64,000 nucleotides of DNA, from positions 1 through 64,000 of the forward strand of contig JAVBUH010000014.1 in the NCBI GenBank assembly GCA_031555505.1, given 5' to 3'. Shown in pieces: positions 16,071 through 27,300 of this stretch. The stretch's first letter is position 1; each line of letters opens with the position of its first letter. Both the position numbers and the translations under genes were made by a program. The notes under the pieces were generated by a model. It was not told where the DNA came from. It made no database searches and was given only the letters and a program-made list of their open reading frames with translations. Origin of the DNA: JAJDIA01 sp031555505 (lineage in GTDB: Bacteria > Bacteroidota > Bacteroidia > Bacteroidales > Tannerellaceae).

Positions 16071-19070
16071 ATGAAAAAGAATCTTATTCTGTTGTGTTTG
16101 GTGCTGACAGGCCATGTGGCGAGCGGGCAACGGTCTTATCAGTTTATAGCCGCAGATCGGTTGTTCGTTGAGGGGAAAGAATTGTTCGACCTCAAAAATT
16201 ATGCAGGAGCTACCGATAAGTTGGAAGCGTATAAAAAACAGGCAACGAATGCCAATCTGGTTCAGGAGTCTGATTATATGCTTGCGTATGCTACCTTCAT
16301 TCAGGGTAGGCAGGATGCTGATCTTGTATGGAAGGAATTTTTGGATAGGTATCCGGATACGCGTCATGAAAATGAAGTGAACTATCTGATCGGCTGTGTG
16401 CATTTCGGCCGGGAAGAATACGAAAAAGCCTTGTTCTGGTTCGGGCGGTCTGATATCGATCTCCTGAGTGCCGAACAACAGGAAACTTACTCATTCCGTT
16501 TGGCCTATGCCTTGTTGCAACAGGGCGATATGGAGAAAGCGCGCGGCTACTTCATGCGCATCCGGCAGATCGGCTCTACGTACCGTGAAGCTGCCGCTTA
16601 CTATGTGGCCTATATCGACTATGCGACCGGTAAGTACGACAATGCCCTTACGGAATTTGCCCGCCTGAAAGGCTTTACGGCCTATCGCGAACAGTCGCTC
16701 TATTACATCACGCAGATCAATTTCATCCAGAACAAATACGAACAAGTGTTGAAGGAAGGCGAAGAACTGCTGGCTGCCTATCCGGAAAGCGAGAACAATA
16801 CCGAGGTATACCGTCTGTTGGGACATTCGTATTTCCAACAGGGTAATTACGATAAGGCGCTTGACCGCTTGAGTAAATATGCCTCGATGACCGACGATCC
16901 GATGCGCGGCGACCTCTACCTGCTGGGTATCTGTTATTTCAATAAAGGGAACTACAATAGCGCCGTCAATGCTTTTGGCCGCGTGGTATCGGCCAATGAT
17001 GCCCTGGCGCAGAATGCCTACCTCTACCTCGGGCAATCGTACCTCAAACTGAACGACAAGAACAATGCCCGCATGGCTTTCGAAGTAGCTGCCACCTCCT
17101 CGTTCGACTTGCAGGTAAAAGAAACAGCCATGTACAACTACGCCCTGCTGATACACGAAACGGCCTATACCGGCTTCGGTCAGTCAGTGACTATCTTCGA
17201 AGATTTTCTAAATGATTTTCCCAGTTCCCGTTATGCCGACCGTGTGAACGACTATCTGGTGGAAGTATACCTCACCACCAAGAACTACCAAGCGGCGCTC
17301 CTATCGATCAATAAGATCAAACGCCCCAGCAACAAGATACAGGAGGCCAAGCAGAATATCCTGTTCCAACTCGGTACGCAGGCCTTTGCCAACGTGAAGA
17401 TGGATGACGCGGTAGATCTTTTCTCCCGTGCCATCAATCTGGGTACGTATGATACCGAAGCGCGCAATGAGGCTTATTACTGGCGGGGCGAATCATACTA
17501 TCGCCAGGGTAAGTTTGACCAGGCCATCAGTGACTTCCGTACCTATCTCAATAATACCCGTCAGCGGAGCACCGATATGTATGCCTTGGCACACTACAAC
17601 CTGGGATACAGCTACTTCAAGCAACAGAATTATAACGAATCCCTGAGCCGTTTCCGGCAATACACCGACCTGGAAAAGAATCGTGCGTCGGCTTCCCTGG
17701 CGGATGCCTACAATCGTATCGGCGACTGTCTGTTCCATGGACGCCAGTTTGCGCAGGCCGAAGAAAATTATGCACGTGCGGCACAGATCCTGCCGTCTGC
17801 CGGTGATTACTCGATGTATCAGCGTGGATTTGTACAGGGGTTGCAGAAAGATTACCGCGGAAAGATCCAGACCATGGATCGCCTCATTCGCGAATTTCCT
17901 GAGTCTCAGTATGTAGACGATGCGATGTTTGAAAAAGGACGTGCCTATGTGTTGCTGGACGATAATAAAGCGGCTGCCTCTACCTTTGAGACCCTCGTAC
18001 AGCGTTTTCCTCAAACGGCATTGGCGCGGAAGGCCGGTGTACAGTTGGGATTGATCTATTTCAATGACAACCAGCCCGAGAAAGCTGCTACTGCCTATAA
18101 GAAGGTGATCAGTGACTACCCCGGCAGTGAAGAAGCCCGTGTGGCGCTGCAAGATCTCAAGTCGGTCTATATCGACCTGAACGATATCGATGCATACGCC
18201 CGGTATGCCAATACCCTCGGAGGCAATATGCGGCTGGAAGTGAGTGAACAGGATTCGCTTACCTACCTGGCTGCCGAGAAATTGTTTATGCGGGGTGATA
18301 CTGACGGCGCCCGCAGGAGCCTGGTGAGCTACCTGCAATCGTTCCCCGTAGGCGCTTTCAGCCCGAATGCCAACTACTATCTGGCCAGCATCGCTTTCAA
18401 CAAGAAAGACTATTCGGATGCCTTACTACTGTACCGGAAGGTGATAGACAGTGGCGATACTAAGTTCCTGGAAGATGCCGTGGCGCGTACCGCCGAGATC
18501 GAGTACCTGGAGCAAAACTATACCGCAGCCCTCGAATCATTCAAGCGCCTGCAACTCATCGCCGAGAATCCTGATAATAAAGAAGCAGCCAAGTTGGGCA
18601 TGATGCGCTGTGCACAGTATACGAACCAGCCGAAGGAAGCCCTGCTGGCAGCCAACGACCTGCTGAAGGAAGCCAAACTGTCGCCTGAGGTACTGACCGA
18701 AGCCCGTTATGTGCGTGCCAAGGCCTTTATCAGCCTGGGTGAACAAAAACAGGCGATGGACGACCTGAAAGAATTGTCCAAAGATACGCGTACGGTCTAT
18801 GGCGCCGAAGCCAAATACCTGTTGGCGCAGTTGTATTATGACAGCAACGATGATGCTAATGCCCTAAAGGTGCTCGACGACTATGCTAAGAACGGCACGC
18901 CCCACCAATACTGGCTGGCACGCAGCTTTATTCTCTGGGCGGATATCTATATCCGTAAGGGTGATGACGTACAGGCGCGCGTATACCTGAATAGCTTGCA
19001 GAACAGCTATAAGGGCAATGATGATATTGCCGGTATGATTGAGAACAGATTAGGTAAACTTAAGAAGTAA
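16071..19070 (+). CDS. Large exported tetratricopeptide-repeat protein
   Basis: 999 residues with a signal peptide (MKKNLILLCLVLTGHVASGQ) and TPR-like helical repeats throughout; examples are the YLLGICYFNKGNYNSAVNAF and LAHYNLGYSYFKQQNYNESL units. The start at 16071 is used because it opens directly with the signal peptide; the ATG at 16047 would add eight residues in front. TPR solenoids usually serve as periplasmic or surface scaffolds. It is 6 bp upstream of a TonB-receptor-like barrel gene and both share a promoter, so I infer that they form one envelope complex; the substrate is unknown. Confidence 0.85.
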   Translation: MKKNLILLCLVLTGHVASGQRSYQFIAADRLFVEGKELFDLKNYAGATDKLEAYKKQATNANLVQESDYMLAYATFIQGRQDADLVWKEFLDRYPDTRHENEVNYLIGCVHFGREEYEKALFWFGRSDIDLLSAEQQETYSFRLAYALLQQGDMEKARGYFMRIRQIGSTYREAAAYYVAYIDYATGKYDNALTEFARLKGFTAYREQSLYYITQINFIQNKYEQVLKEGEELLAAYPESENNTEVYRLLGHSYFQQGNYDKALDRLSKYASMTDDPMRGDLYLLGICYFNKGNYNSAVNAFGRVVSANDALAQNAYLYLGQSYLKLNDKNNARMAFEVAATSSFDLQVKETAMYNYALLIHETAYTGFGQSVTIFEDFLNDFPSSRYADRVNDYLVEVYLTTKNYQAALLSINKIKRPSNKIQEAKQNILFQLGTQAFANVKMDDAVDLFSRAINLGTYDTEARNEAYYWRGESYYRQGKFDQAISDFRTYLNNTRQRSTDMYALAHYNLGYSYFKQQNYNESLSRFRQYTDLEKNRASASLADAYNRIGDCLFHGRQFAQAEENYARAAQILPSAGDYSMYQRGFVQGLQKDYRGKIQTMDRLIREFPESQYVDDAMFEKGRAYVLLDDNKAAASTFETLVQRFPQTALARKAGVQLGLIYFNDNQPEKAATAYKKVISDYPGSEEARVALQDLKSVYIDLNDIDAYARYANTLGGNMRLEVSEQDSLTYLAAEKLFMRGDTDGARRSLVSYLQSFPVGAFSPNANYYLASIAFNKKDYSDALLLYRKVIDSGDTKFLEDAVARTAEIEYLEQNYTAALESFKRLQLIAENPDNKEAAKLGMMRCAQYTNQPKEALLAANDLLKEAKLSPEVLTEARYVRAKAFISLGEQKQAMDDLKELSKDTRTVYGAEAKYLLAQLYYDSNDDANALKVLDDYAKNGTPHQYWLARSFILWADIYIRKGDDVQARVYLNSLQNSYKGNDDIAGMIENRLGKLKK

Positions 19071-19076
19071 CAGACG

Positions 19077-20867
19077 ATGAAAACAACTATATATACGATG
19101 AAGGCTTTGTGCCTGCTACTGCTCTCGGGTGTGGCTACAGCCCTGTATGCCCAGGACGACAAGACTACCAACCTGAACCGGGAGATGACTCTCGAACGTG
19201 AGTACGACCCTTCTGTACAGGATGCCAACAAGGTGAATACCCTCCCTGCAGTGAAAGAGCCCGAAGTGAGGAAGATTCCCATTGATTATTCTACATTGAC
19301 CTTTCAAGCTACTCCGGTCAAGGAGTTCTCTTTGTTGTCATCTGGCAATATCCTGACGGATATGGAGTATAATAAACGTCGCGGTTACCTGAATTTCGGT
19401 ATTGGGACATACATGAATATCAATGGCGATCTGGGGTATCATATCCTCCGGACTGAAAAGGATCAGCTTAACCTGTATTTCTCGCACCGCTCTACCAATG
19501 GGGATGTGAAATACATCCAGACAGATGAAGAAATAAAAGCCAAAATCAACGACAACTTAGGAGGGCTCAATTTCCGTCATGTATTTGATAAGGCCATCTT
19601 CCACCTGGACGGTAAGTATGGCTACTCGGCTTACAACTACTACGGCCTACCTATCTATCCTTCGTTACTTTCTTCCCTGATGCCGCCTGCTGACCGGGAG
19701 ACTGATCAGGTGGCGCAGACCATTGCTGTCTATGGTGGTATACAATCTAAAGAAGAGGCTTTAGTGGGTTATCGCCTGGATCTTGGTTATACCAATTTCG
19801 GATACAAATACGGATTGAACAAAAGCACAGATGGTCCTACTGAGCATACGATCGACCTGAAAGGGGGCTTGTCTGCCGCGACCAGTTGGGGACATCGGAT
19901 CGGGCTCGATGCTTCGTTGCTTTTCCTGAGTTACAGTGAACCGGCCGAACAGAGTCGCCCGGACAGCTCGGCTAATTATGCCACTTATTTTGACAATCAC
20001 GGTGTGATCATGCTCTCACCTTATTATTCAATTGATGGAGGAAACTGGCACCTGCGACTGGGAGCCAATGTGGGCTATATAACCGGCGATAATGATAAAT
20101 TCATGGCTTCGCCCAATATTAGCATCGATGCCGAAGTGGCCGATAGAACGGTCTTGTATGCAGCTGCTCTGGGAAGTATCAATACCAACAGCCAGTATGA
20201 ACTGTCGCAGGTAAATCGCTACAATAACCCGATTGCAGGTATTCAGCCTTCTCGCAATTGGTTGAATGTGAAAGCCGGGGTGAAGAGTGGTGTCGCTCCC
20301 GGATGCTGGTTTGACGTGTTTGGCGGCTATAAGATCATCAACGATGATTTCTTTTTCCTGCCGAACCGAATCTACGGTGATAATGACTTTGCGAATATCA
20401 GTACCCGGATGACGGATATTGACACTAAACTGTTGTTCTTCGGTGCCGAACTGAAGTATGCTTATCAGAAGTTCCTTGATTTCCGCCTTAAAGGTGTCTA
20501 TAACAATTGGAAAGCCAACCGGGGCGATTCATGGAGGGTCCCGAGCTCTCCGAATGAAGAGGTTACTCCGTATGGTCGTCCGGATTTGGAAATGACTGCC
20601 GGTTTTACCGTGAAACCGATGCCCAATATGGCCGTATCAGCCGATTATTACCTGGCTACCGGCCGTTATACCAAGATAGATGATAGTAAGGTGGATTACA
20701 AATTCAACAACATCAACGAACTGAATGTGACCGGTTCATACACCATCAACGATACCTTTGGTGCTTATGTCAAACTCAACAACCTGCTCTTCCAGAAGTA
20801 TGAGTGGTATTACGGCTATCCAATGCAGGGTTTCAGCGTGATGGCTGGTGTGAATCTAAACTTCTGA
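19077..20867 (+). CDS. TonB-dependent-receptor-like outer-membrane beta-barrel
   Basis: 596 residues with an N-terminal signal peptide ending near AQD, a hydrophilic segment, then alternating-strand sequence typical of a barrel, ending in aromatic F (AGVNLNF). The length is shorter than full SusC/TonB receptors and no plug domain or TonB box was recognised, so an energised importer role is doubtful. Pairing with the TPR gene 6 bp upstream and the shared terminator at 20893 suggest one operon. Function not assigned. Confidence 0.75.
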   Translation: MKTTIYTMKALCLLLLSGVATALYAQDDKTTNLNREMTLEREYDPSVQDANKVNTLPAVKEPEVRKIPIDYSTLTFQATPVKEFSLLSSGNILTDMEYNKRRGYLNFGIGTYMNINGDLGYHILRTEKDQLNLYFSHRSTNGDVKYIQTDEEIKAKINDNLGGLNFRHVFDKAIFHLDGKYGYSAYNYYGLPIYPSLLSSLMPPADRETDQVAQTIAVYGGIQSKEEALVGYRLDLGYTNFGYKYGLNKSTDGPTEHTIDLKGGLSAATSWGHRIGLDASLLFLSYSEPAEQSRPDSSANYATYFDNHGVIMLSPYYSIDGGNWHLRLGANVGYITGDNDKFMASPNISIDAEVADRTVLYAAALGSINTNSQYELSQVNRYNNPIAGIQPSRNWLNVKAGVKSGVAPGCWFDVFGGYKIINDDFFFLPNRIYGDNDFANISTRMTDIDTKLLFFGAELKYAYQKFLDFRLKGVYNNWKANRGDSWRVPSSPNEEVTPYGRPDLEMTAGFTVKPMPNMAVSADYYLATGRYTKIDDSKVDYKFNNINELNVTGSYTINDTFGAYVKLNNLLFQKYEWYYGYPMQGFSVMAGVNLNF

Positions 20868-20892
20868 TTTACTGCATTAAAGAGATATAAAT

Positions 20893-20924
20893 AAAAAGGC
20901 TTGCCAATGCGGTAAGCCTTTTTT
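20893..20924 (+). terminator. Terminator of TPR/barrel operon
   Basis: Stem AAAAAGGCTT (20893-20902) with AAGCCTTTTTT (20914-20924), ending in a T run. Confidence 0.8.
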
Positions 20925-21040
20925 GTGATAATCTATTAACCTAATACAATGAAATTCTTAATTGCCTTATACTCTTTTTTGTGCTATGACTGCTCCTCAC
21001 GGATGCAGGGGTGACCTGGCGGTCAAAGGAAGCTGTTCCA

Positions 21041-21430
21041 TCAGTGGTTGTCGGCCAGGAAGCTATCTGCCAATATACCGCCAACCGGGAAATTCTGATT
21101 GTTGTTCGTTATATTCAACAGTGCTACATACTTCCGGTACTGGTCGGCGTTCAGTGCATGCTTCATCCTCTTGAGATTACTGTATACGGCCTGTTGCATT
21201 TTCTTTCCCTGACGGGCAGGGTTGGTCTGTTGCAGGCTCTCTTGTTGCATGTTGATAAAGAGATCGTTGATCTGGTCTACCTCATTCATCTGGTAGGCCT
21301 GCAGATTCAGGTACGTACTCAGTTGGTTGAACTGGATGTCGAACGGTTTTTTACCGGTGTTTGCATTTTGTGCGAAACCCATTGTTACACTCATTGCCAA
21401 AGCGGCGACTGCCATTACTAAACGTTTCAT
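21041..21430 (-). CDS. Small secreted hypothetical protein
   Basis: 129 residues starting at 21430 (MKRLVMAVAALAMSVTMGFAQ is a clear signal peptide); the longer ORF to 21487 runs through the promoter and is rejected. The mature part is helical and rich in Gln/Asn, with LNLQAYQMNEVDQINDLFI and ALNADQYRKYVALLNITNNN. This resembles small periplasmic helical proteins of Bacteroidales, but I do not recognise a named family. Promoter box TACTTTTG lies 55 bp upstream. Confidence 0.75.
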   Translation of the reverse strand: MKRLVMAVAALAMSVTMGFAQNANTGKKPFDIQFNQLSTYLNLQAYQMNEVDQINDLFINMQQESLQQTNPARQGKKMQQAVYSNLKRMKHALNADQYRKYVALLNITNNNQNFPVGGILADSFLADNH

Positions 21431-21484
21431 AATACCTATTTTTAAATTGTTAAACCTTTTGTTGTTTGCTTTATAACTATGACA

Positions 21485-21492
21485 CAAAAGTA
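21485..21492 (-). promoter_or_regulatory. -7 box of the secreted protein gene
   Basis: Minus-strand TACTTTTG, 55 bp upstream of 21430. Confidence 0.45.
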
Positions 21493-21635
21493 GGCATACG
21501 TTTAATACCCGTTTTACTGTTATCGACAGAGAGTTACAGGTGGTCTGCGAACCGGTCGGTTAGGTCGGCCAGTGCAGGTGTTTAATTTTCAAAAGGGTGA
21601 TTTAATCGACGAATGGACAATACGGCTCTATCTGC

Positions 21636-22733
21636 TCACTTTTTCGACAGAGATTCCAGATATAAGTCCATCATACGGCGAGCTCCGACGAACGAACTGA
21701 CCTCGTTGTTAAGCACCTGCTGTTCCGTAACAGGGAGCTGCACTTCGATGGCCGGATTATGGTAGAAGTTGTCACGAAGAAAGTCGTTGATGCTCTCGTA
21801 CATCCAGTATTTGGCTTGTTCGTTCCGTTTAAGGAGGAAGAATCCGTTGGCTTTCGTATAGGTAACATAGCGGTCTACCATTTCCCATATCTCCTTGATA
21901 CCAATGCTGTAATAGCCGGAATAGGTCAGCACTTCAGGTACCCAACCCGATTCAGTTTGTGGAAAAAGATGGAGGGCATTACGGAACTGGGCAGCCGCCA
22001 GGTTGGCTTTATCAATATTGTCGCCATCGGCTTTGTTGATGATAATACCGTCGGCCATTTCCATGATGCCGCGTTTGATGCCTTGCAGTTCGTCGCCTGT
22101 GCCGGCCAACTGGATCAACAGGAAGAAGTCGGACATGGAGTGTACGGCTGTCTCGCTTTGTCCCACACCGACGGTTTCAATAAATACGGTGTCGAAACCG
22201 GCAGCTTCGCAGAGGATCACTGTCTCACGGGTCTTACGGGCTACACCGCCTAATGAACCGGCCGATGGGGAAGGGCGAATAAAGGCATCCTTTTCCCGTG
22301 AGAGTTCTTCCATCCGGGTCTTGTCGCCCAGAATACTCCCTTTGGTCTTCTCGCTGCTGGGGTCGATAGCCAGGACGGCCAGTTTCTTACCTTGTCGTAC
22401 CAGATGCATACCGAAGGCATCAATCGATGTACTTTTTCCGGCTCCCGGCACACCAGTGATACCGATACGGACCGAGTTTCCGGCGTAGGGCAGGCACTTC
22501 TCGATAATCTCCTGTGCCACGGCTTGGTGTTCGTAACGCGAACTTTCCACCAGAGTGACAGCTTGGCTGAGGATGGTGATATTCCCTTTCAGGATACCCT
22601 CTACATACTCGGAGGGCGTATATTGTTTCCGTTGGATACGCTTGATGAGATAAGGATTAACAGTAGGTACATCGGAGATGCCTTTATTCACTTTTAATCC
22701 TTTGTACAGTTCGTCGTTCTCAGGATGCTCCAT
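21636..22733 (-). CDS. meaB: Methylmalonyl-CoA mutase-associated GTPase MeaB
   Basis: 365-residue cytoplasmic G protein of the MeaB/ArgK family. Walker A is GVPGAGKST (about 94-102), followed by DPSSEKTKGSILGDKTRM, the switch FIETVGVGQSE, and the base-recognition NKADG. In the family it protects and reloads adenosylcobalamin on methylmalonyl-CoA mutase. The mutase genes are not in the window. It lies 10 bp after the DUF1573 gene and may share that transcript. Confidence 0.92.
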   Translation of the reverse strand: MEHPENDELYKGLKVNKGISDVPTVNPYLIKRIQRKQYTPSEYVEGILKGNITILSQAVTLVESSRYEHQAVAQEIIEKCLPYAGNSVRIGITGVPGAGKSTSIDAFGMHLVRQGKKLAVLAIDPSSEKTKGSILGDKTRMEELSREKDAFIRPSPSAGSLGGVARKTRETVILCEAAGFDTVFIETVGVGQSETAVHSMSDFFLLIQLAGTGDELQGIKRGIMEMADGIIINKADGDNIDKANLAAAQFRNALHLFPQTESGWVPEVLTYSGYYSIGIKEIWEMVDRYVTYTKANGFFLLKRNEQAKYWMYESINDFLRDNFYHNPAIEVQLPVTEQQVLNNEVSSFVGARRMMDLYLESLSKK

Positions 22734-22743
22734 AATTACTCGG

Positions 22744-23853
22744 TTATTTATAGGCCGTTACTTTGACAAGGCGTACAGGGCCGTTCGGGTCATTACATAC
22801 TACATTGACCAGGGCTTCCATCTTTGCTTTCACATCTTTGGGGCGTATTGATATCTTAAAGGTCGCTTTGGCACCCGGTTTGAGTTCTTTCTTCCCGCCG
22901 GAGATGTCCAACCGTTCGTCGTCACTGGTCACACTATATATCTGAAGTGGCGATTTGCCAGTATTGGTGATCTCAAGAGTAGTGGATACCCGGCCGCCGA
23001 TCAGCGGAATGATACTGCCTTTATCAGCTACCTGTCCGAATTCTACAAGCGTACTTGAGAGTTCGGCCACTGGTGCTTGTGCCTTTTCGGAAGAAGATTG
23101 TTTGTTGAAGTTGTCGATCAGGTTGGCCGCGATCTGGATCGTCCCCGATACTTCCTTCTTTTCTGCGCTGTTCACGGTGATCGGTAGTTCCATCGTTACA
23201 CGCCCACGTCGTTTAGCGGCATTGCCGTCGATCAGGATAGCTATCTCGCCTGTTCCACGGGGCTGGATGGTGGTAGGGATGGCTTCGGCAGTCATGTAGC
23301 TCGGTAATTTCCCCAAATCGAGCGAGATGGTGGTTAGCCCGTCATTGGTCACAAAGATACGTTCACCCAATGTCTCATTCGGGCGGACGGAACTAAAAAG
23401 AACTGTCTTCGTTGTCAACTTCAAATCACCAACGGAATAGGGATATACCAGCGCAGGTTGCACTATTTTGGGCGTCACGTTGCCTCGGACGGCAAGCATA
23501 TAGGCGCCTTTTTTGCCATTACTGTAGATGGAAATCGTTTTATGGAACGGGCCGGGACGGCCTGCCGGGTTGTAGGTTATCTTTACTTCTCCGGTACCAC
23601 CCGCCGGGATCGGCTCTTTCGACCATTCCGGCAGAGTACAGCCACAGGAAGCCGTGATGCGTGTGATCACCAACGATCCTGTCCCTGTGTTCCTGATCGT
23701 GAACACATGACTGGCCGGACCGTCTCCCTCGGAGATGTTCCCGAAGTTATAGGTCAACACATCCGCACTTATCTGAGGATTGTTTTGGGCGCTTGCCACG
23801 ACCATACACAATACTCCAATAAGGGCCAGCATCATCCCTTTCAATTTCCACAT
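22744..23853 (-). CDS. Two-domain DUF1573 exported protein
   Basis: 369 residues with an N-terminal signal peptide and two DUF1573 immunoglobulin-like regions. The first (about 25-125) carries the family core YNFGNISEGDGPASHVFTIRN and SCGCTLPEW; the second (about 260-369) begins VEFGQVADKGSI and is more divergent. DUF1573 domains are common in secreted Bacteroidales proteins and their role is unknown. The first domain is closely similar to the smaller gene 38 bp upstream, suggesting a tandem duplication with later fusion. Confidence 0.82.
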   Translation of the reverse strand: MWKLKGMMLALIGVLCMVVASAQNNPQISADVLTYNFGNISEGDGPASHVFTIRNTGTGSLVITRITASCGCTLPEWSKEPIPAGGTGEVKITYNPAGRPGPFHKTISIYSNGKKGAYMLAVRGNVTPKIVQPALVYPYSVGDLKLTTKTVLFSSVRPNETLGERIFVTNDGLTTISLDLGKLPSYMTAEAIPTTIQPRGTGEIAILIDGNAAKRRGRVTMELPITVNSAEKKEVSGTIQIAANLIDNFNKQSSSEKAQAPVAELSSTLVEFGQVADKGSIIPLIGGRVSTTLEITNTGKSPLQIYSVTSDDERLDISGGKKELKPGAKATFKISIRPKDVKAKMEALVNVVCNDPNGPVRLVKVTAYK

Positions 23854-23891
23854 TTACGCGTTACTTTCTTTTAATTTATCATTTACGCTTT

Positions 23892-24272
23892 CTACAATAC
23901 CTCGCCCCGGATGGTGAGAATGAAACTACCCGTTTTCCCATTGCTGTATACCGAGATACTCTTGGCAAAGGGACCGGGGCGGCTGGCAGGATCGAATGTA
24001 ATCGTTACCTGTCCGGTTTTTCCGGCCGGGATGGGTTCTTTCGTCCATTCAGGGGTAGTACATCCGCAGGAGGCGATGACGCGGGTAATGACCAGCGGCA
24101 TTTCTCCCTGGTTGGCTATTTCAAAGGTATGTGTAACTTTTCCGTCGGCTTCTTTAATCTGTCCAAAGTCATACGTTGCATTGTCAGCCGCGATAACAGC
24201 GGCTTTCTGCTGGGCGGAAACCATTCCTGTTGCCAGGAAGACTGCCATGATGATAAAGATAATCCGTTTCAT
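23892..24272 (-). CDS. Single-domain DUF1573 exported protein
   Basis: 126 residues: signal peptide to about residue 20 and one DUF1573 domain with YDFGQIKEADGKVTHTFEI, SCGCTTPEWTKEPIPAGKTG and VYSNGKTGSF. Closely similar to the first domain of its downstream neighbour, including the CGC pair. It has its own promoter box and starts a likely DUF1573-DUF1573-meaB transcript. Confidence 0.82.
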   Translation of the reverse strand: MKRIIFIIMAVFLATGMVSAQQKAAVIAADNATYDFGQIKEADGKVTHTFEIANQGEMPLVITRVIASCGCTTPEWTKEPIPAGKTGQVTITFDPASRPGPFAKSISVYSNGKTGSFILTIRGEVL

Positions 24273-24308
24273 AAATTCCGTATAATTTTAATTAATCGGT
24301 TCAACTCA

Positions 24309-24316
24309 CAAACGTA
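24309..24316 (-). promoter_or_regulatory. -7 box for the DUF1573 operon
   Basis: Minus-strand TACGTTTG, 37 bp before the start at 24272. It separates this unit from the alpha-2-macroglobulin gene. Confidence 0.5.
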
Positions 24317-24352
24317 CATAAAAAATATGAGATGTTGTGTATAAAATATGTA

Positions 24353-27300
24353 TTAATCGTTCACCCTCAGGCGTTCGCCTTCCGTATGCGATACGAATTC
24401 GGGCGCATACTGACATTGAATGGTGCTGATGCCACCGGCATAGTTGCCTGTACGGGAAACATAAACCGGATATTCCAGTACGAACGTGCCTTTGGGTAAA
24501 CGAGTGAAGAAGAAATTTTCCGATACATCTTTCGGCGACCGGTAAAATCCGACCCCATCCTTGTAGCTATAACCGGAAAGCACTTCCGCCGGTTCAAAAC
24601 AGCCGGCACGAATATCTTTCAGCACCACATAGTCCATATCCCGGTCAGTACGGACCGTGAGGCGTACAATCACTTTATCGCCAACCATAAGCGGGGCATC
24701 GGCTGTAACGAGACGTATCTGTTGTTCCGTTCCGGTATTGAATGCCACGAACAGTTTCTTCTCTACATTCAGGATGCCTTTACTGGCTGTCACTTTGTCG
24801 ATGGATTCGAAGTATTGGGTATACAATGCGCCCCAGGCCGGCGTATTCCCTTCTTTGCGAAGGACGAGCGTGCCGGTAGCAGCCGTGATCTCATTGCTGT
24901 TTACGGCCGTCTTGAGGTAGCCGATGGCTGATTCGCCAGACCCGGTGGTGAATGTATGGCCACCCCACTGTGCGGTGACTGTATTGTCTTGTGCCAGCCA
25001 GTCGCTTCCGGTCAGTAGCAATGTATAGATGGCATTCACACTGGACGGAACGGTTCCCCAGTGTTGTGTCCGTTTCTGGTTGAGGAGCCATTGCTTCATC
25101 CGGTCAGTTTCACCACTATCAGGGCTTAGCTCGTTGAAAACAGCCATTAGTAGACAGTGTGTATCAATGGGCGATGTGAAGAAATCATTCCCGCTTCGGT
25201 TATTTGCCCAGTACATACCCAGTTCTTCGGAGGTAGTGGCAGTCTTGCGCAGCCAGGACAGGACAGCTGCAGCGGAAACCTTGTCGCCGCTGCGTTGCAT
25301 CAACAAGGCCGTCTCGCCTTTGCCGGCAAGCGATAGTTTTGTCCAATCCTTTCCGGCTTGTGATGTATAGAAACGGATGGCTTCCTGTGTTTCGGCAGTC
25401 GGTTGCATATCTTTGACGCCACTTCTCACCAGCAGATAGGTCAATTGCCAGGGCGACGGGGTAGCTTTCTGCCATTGTTTGTTGTTCTTCTTTAACTCGG
25501 CAAAGTCTTTCCGGATACAATCATCGAGATACCGGAGTGCATTCCGGCGGATGGTCAGTTCTTGTTGGTTGCCGACGGTTGCCTGCAACTGTTCCAACTG
25601 GTAGAAGCCTTTCACGATGGAAAGGGTAATCGTACGGTCGGTATAGAAACCTTTGAACCAACTCCAGCCACCTTCGGCTGTTTGCTGTTCAGCCAGTCGT
25701 TGCAATGCGGCATCTCGAGCATTTGCTGCCCGGTTCATATCGAACAGCAGGGCGAGGCGTTGTTTTCGTTCTGTTTCATTTTCGGCAGCTAGTACCCAGG
25801 GTGTTTCATCCAACAGGATATTTTTCAATTCTTCATTCTTTTCCAGGTTAGAGAGGAGGGTTGTTGCCGTACCTCCCTGTGCGGCCCAGAGAGTAATGAT
25901 ACGTTGCACGCGTGGATGTGAGGCTGCGATATGGGTAGCCAACGTGTTACTGTAGTAGGCGGCAAACCACGACAGGATATTATCGTTGTCGGGCTGCGTC
26001 AACGTTGGAAGCGCCTGTACGGCATACCAGACAGGGTTGGCTGTCAGTTCCAGTGTGAGGCGGAATGGTTCGCGGCTTCCTTTTTCACCAGCGATGCGAA
26101 TCGTCTTTTCTCCCGGTAGCAACATATAGACCGGTGTGCTTTCTGTTACCAGGATACGGCTTGACAAGACAGGTATGAGATGCTGTTCGCCATCACTGCC
26201 GTCACTGCTTTCGGCAATGATGCGGCAACCGATGAGGCTTACGCCTTTCGGTACGGTCACTGTCCAGGCGGCTTTCCCATTCGCTTTGGCGGCCAGGGTG
26301 AACGTTTGTTCAGGCTGGTTCCATCCGGCAATTACGTTGTCGGTGGCCGGATCAAAGAATTCCAGCCGTACTTTGCCGTTAATCTCTTTCTCAAGTTGGT
26401 TCACCAGTTGGGTCGCGATCGTCACCTGATCGTCTTCCCGGAAGAAACGGGGCAGATTGGGGATCACCATAAAGGGTTTGCTGGAAACAATCTCTTTTGT
26501 CAACTGTCCGTATTTCAGTTCTTTTGTATGTGCCACGGCTTGGAATTTCCAGGTTGTATTACTTTCCGGCAGTGTGAACTGGAACAGGATATCACCTGCC
26601 TCATTGGTGCGCAGTGTAGGATAGAAGAAGGCTGTTTCGTTGAAGTTCTGCCGGAGTTGCAGTGGGGCAACAGTTGTTTCTGTTGTCTCCGGTGTGTCGG
26701 TATCCATGGACTCTTCCTCCGCGATGGTTCCTGCTGTACGGAGGTTCGCCTCATCAGCATTGACAGATGCTTTCATCATGACAGTTGGTGCAGCTTCTCC
26801 CGCATAGGCGAATATGCCTTCAGGCGTTGGACGCTTGGCGTACAGTACACCTTGCCAGTTTAACTGGTCAAAAACATACGAGTGGACTTGTACGGTTTTT
26901 ATTTCGGCATGAGCTGATCCATCGCTTTCTTGGAACATATCTCCGGCCTGAAACATAGGTGCTTGCAGGTGAATGGAGCGCACAGGTGCAAATGTCCAGC
27001 CTCCAGGCATCAGTTTGTCCAGCGAAGCATCATACATACTGGCCAGCATTTCGGCATCAGTTGTCAGCGAGTCGGCATCCGTTATCCGGAATGTCCAGCT
27101 TTCTTTTTCACCCGGGACTAGCCGGTCGCGGAAGGTAATAGGCCGTATAGTCAGTTTCTTATCCGGTTGTTTGCGCGTCAGGTTGATGCTGGTGTTGTAC
27201 TTTTCTCCATTTTTGATGAAGGTAAATACGGCTACGGCACCCTCTTCCCATTCCTCGCGGAAAGGCAAGGAGAAGTGCTGGATTTCGTCCGAGAGGACGA

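Noticed and set aside
21485..21512. Sequence TAGGCATACGTTT resembling element copy D
   Set aside because: Only about 13 bases agree, the rest of the element is missing, and CCTA runs straight into the -7 box rather than being 22 bp away.
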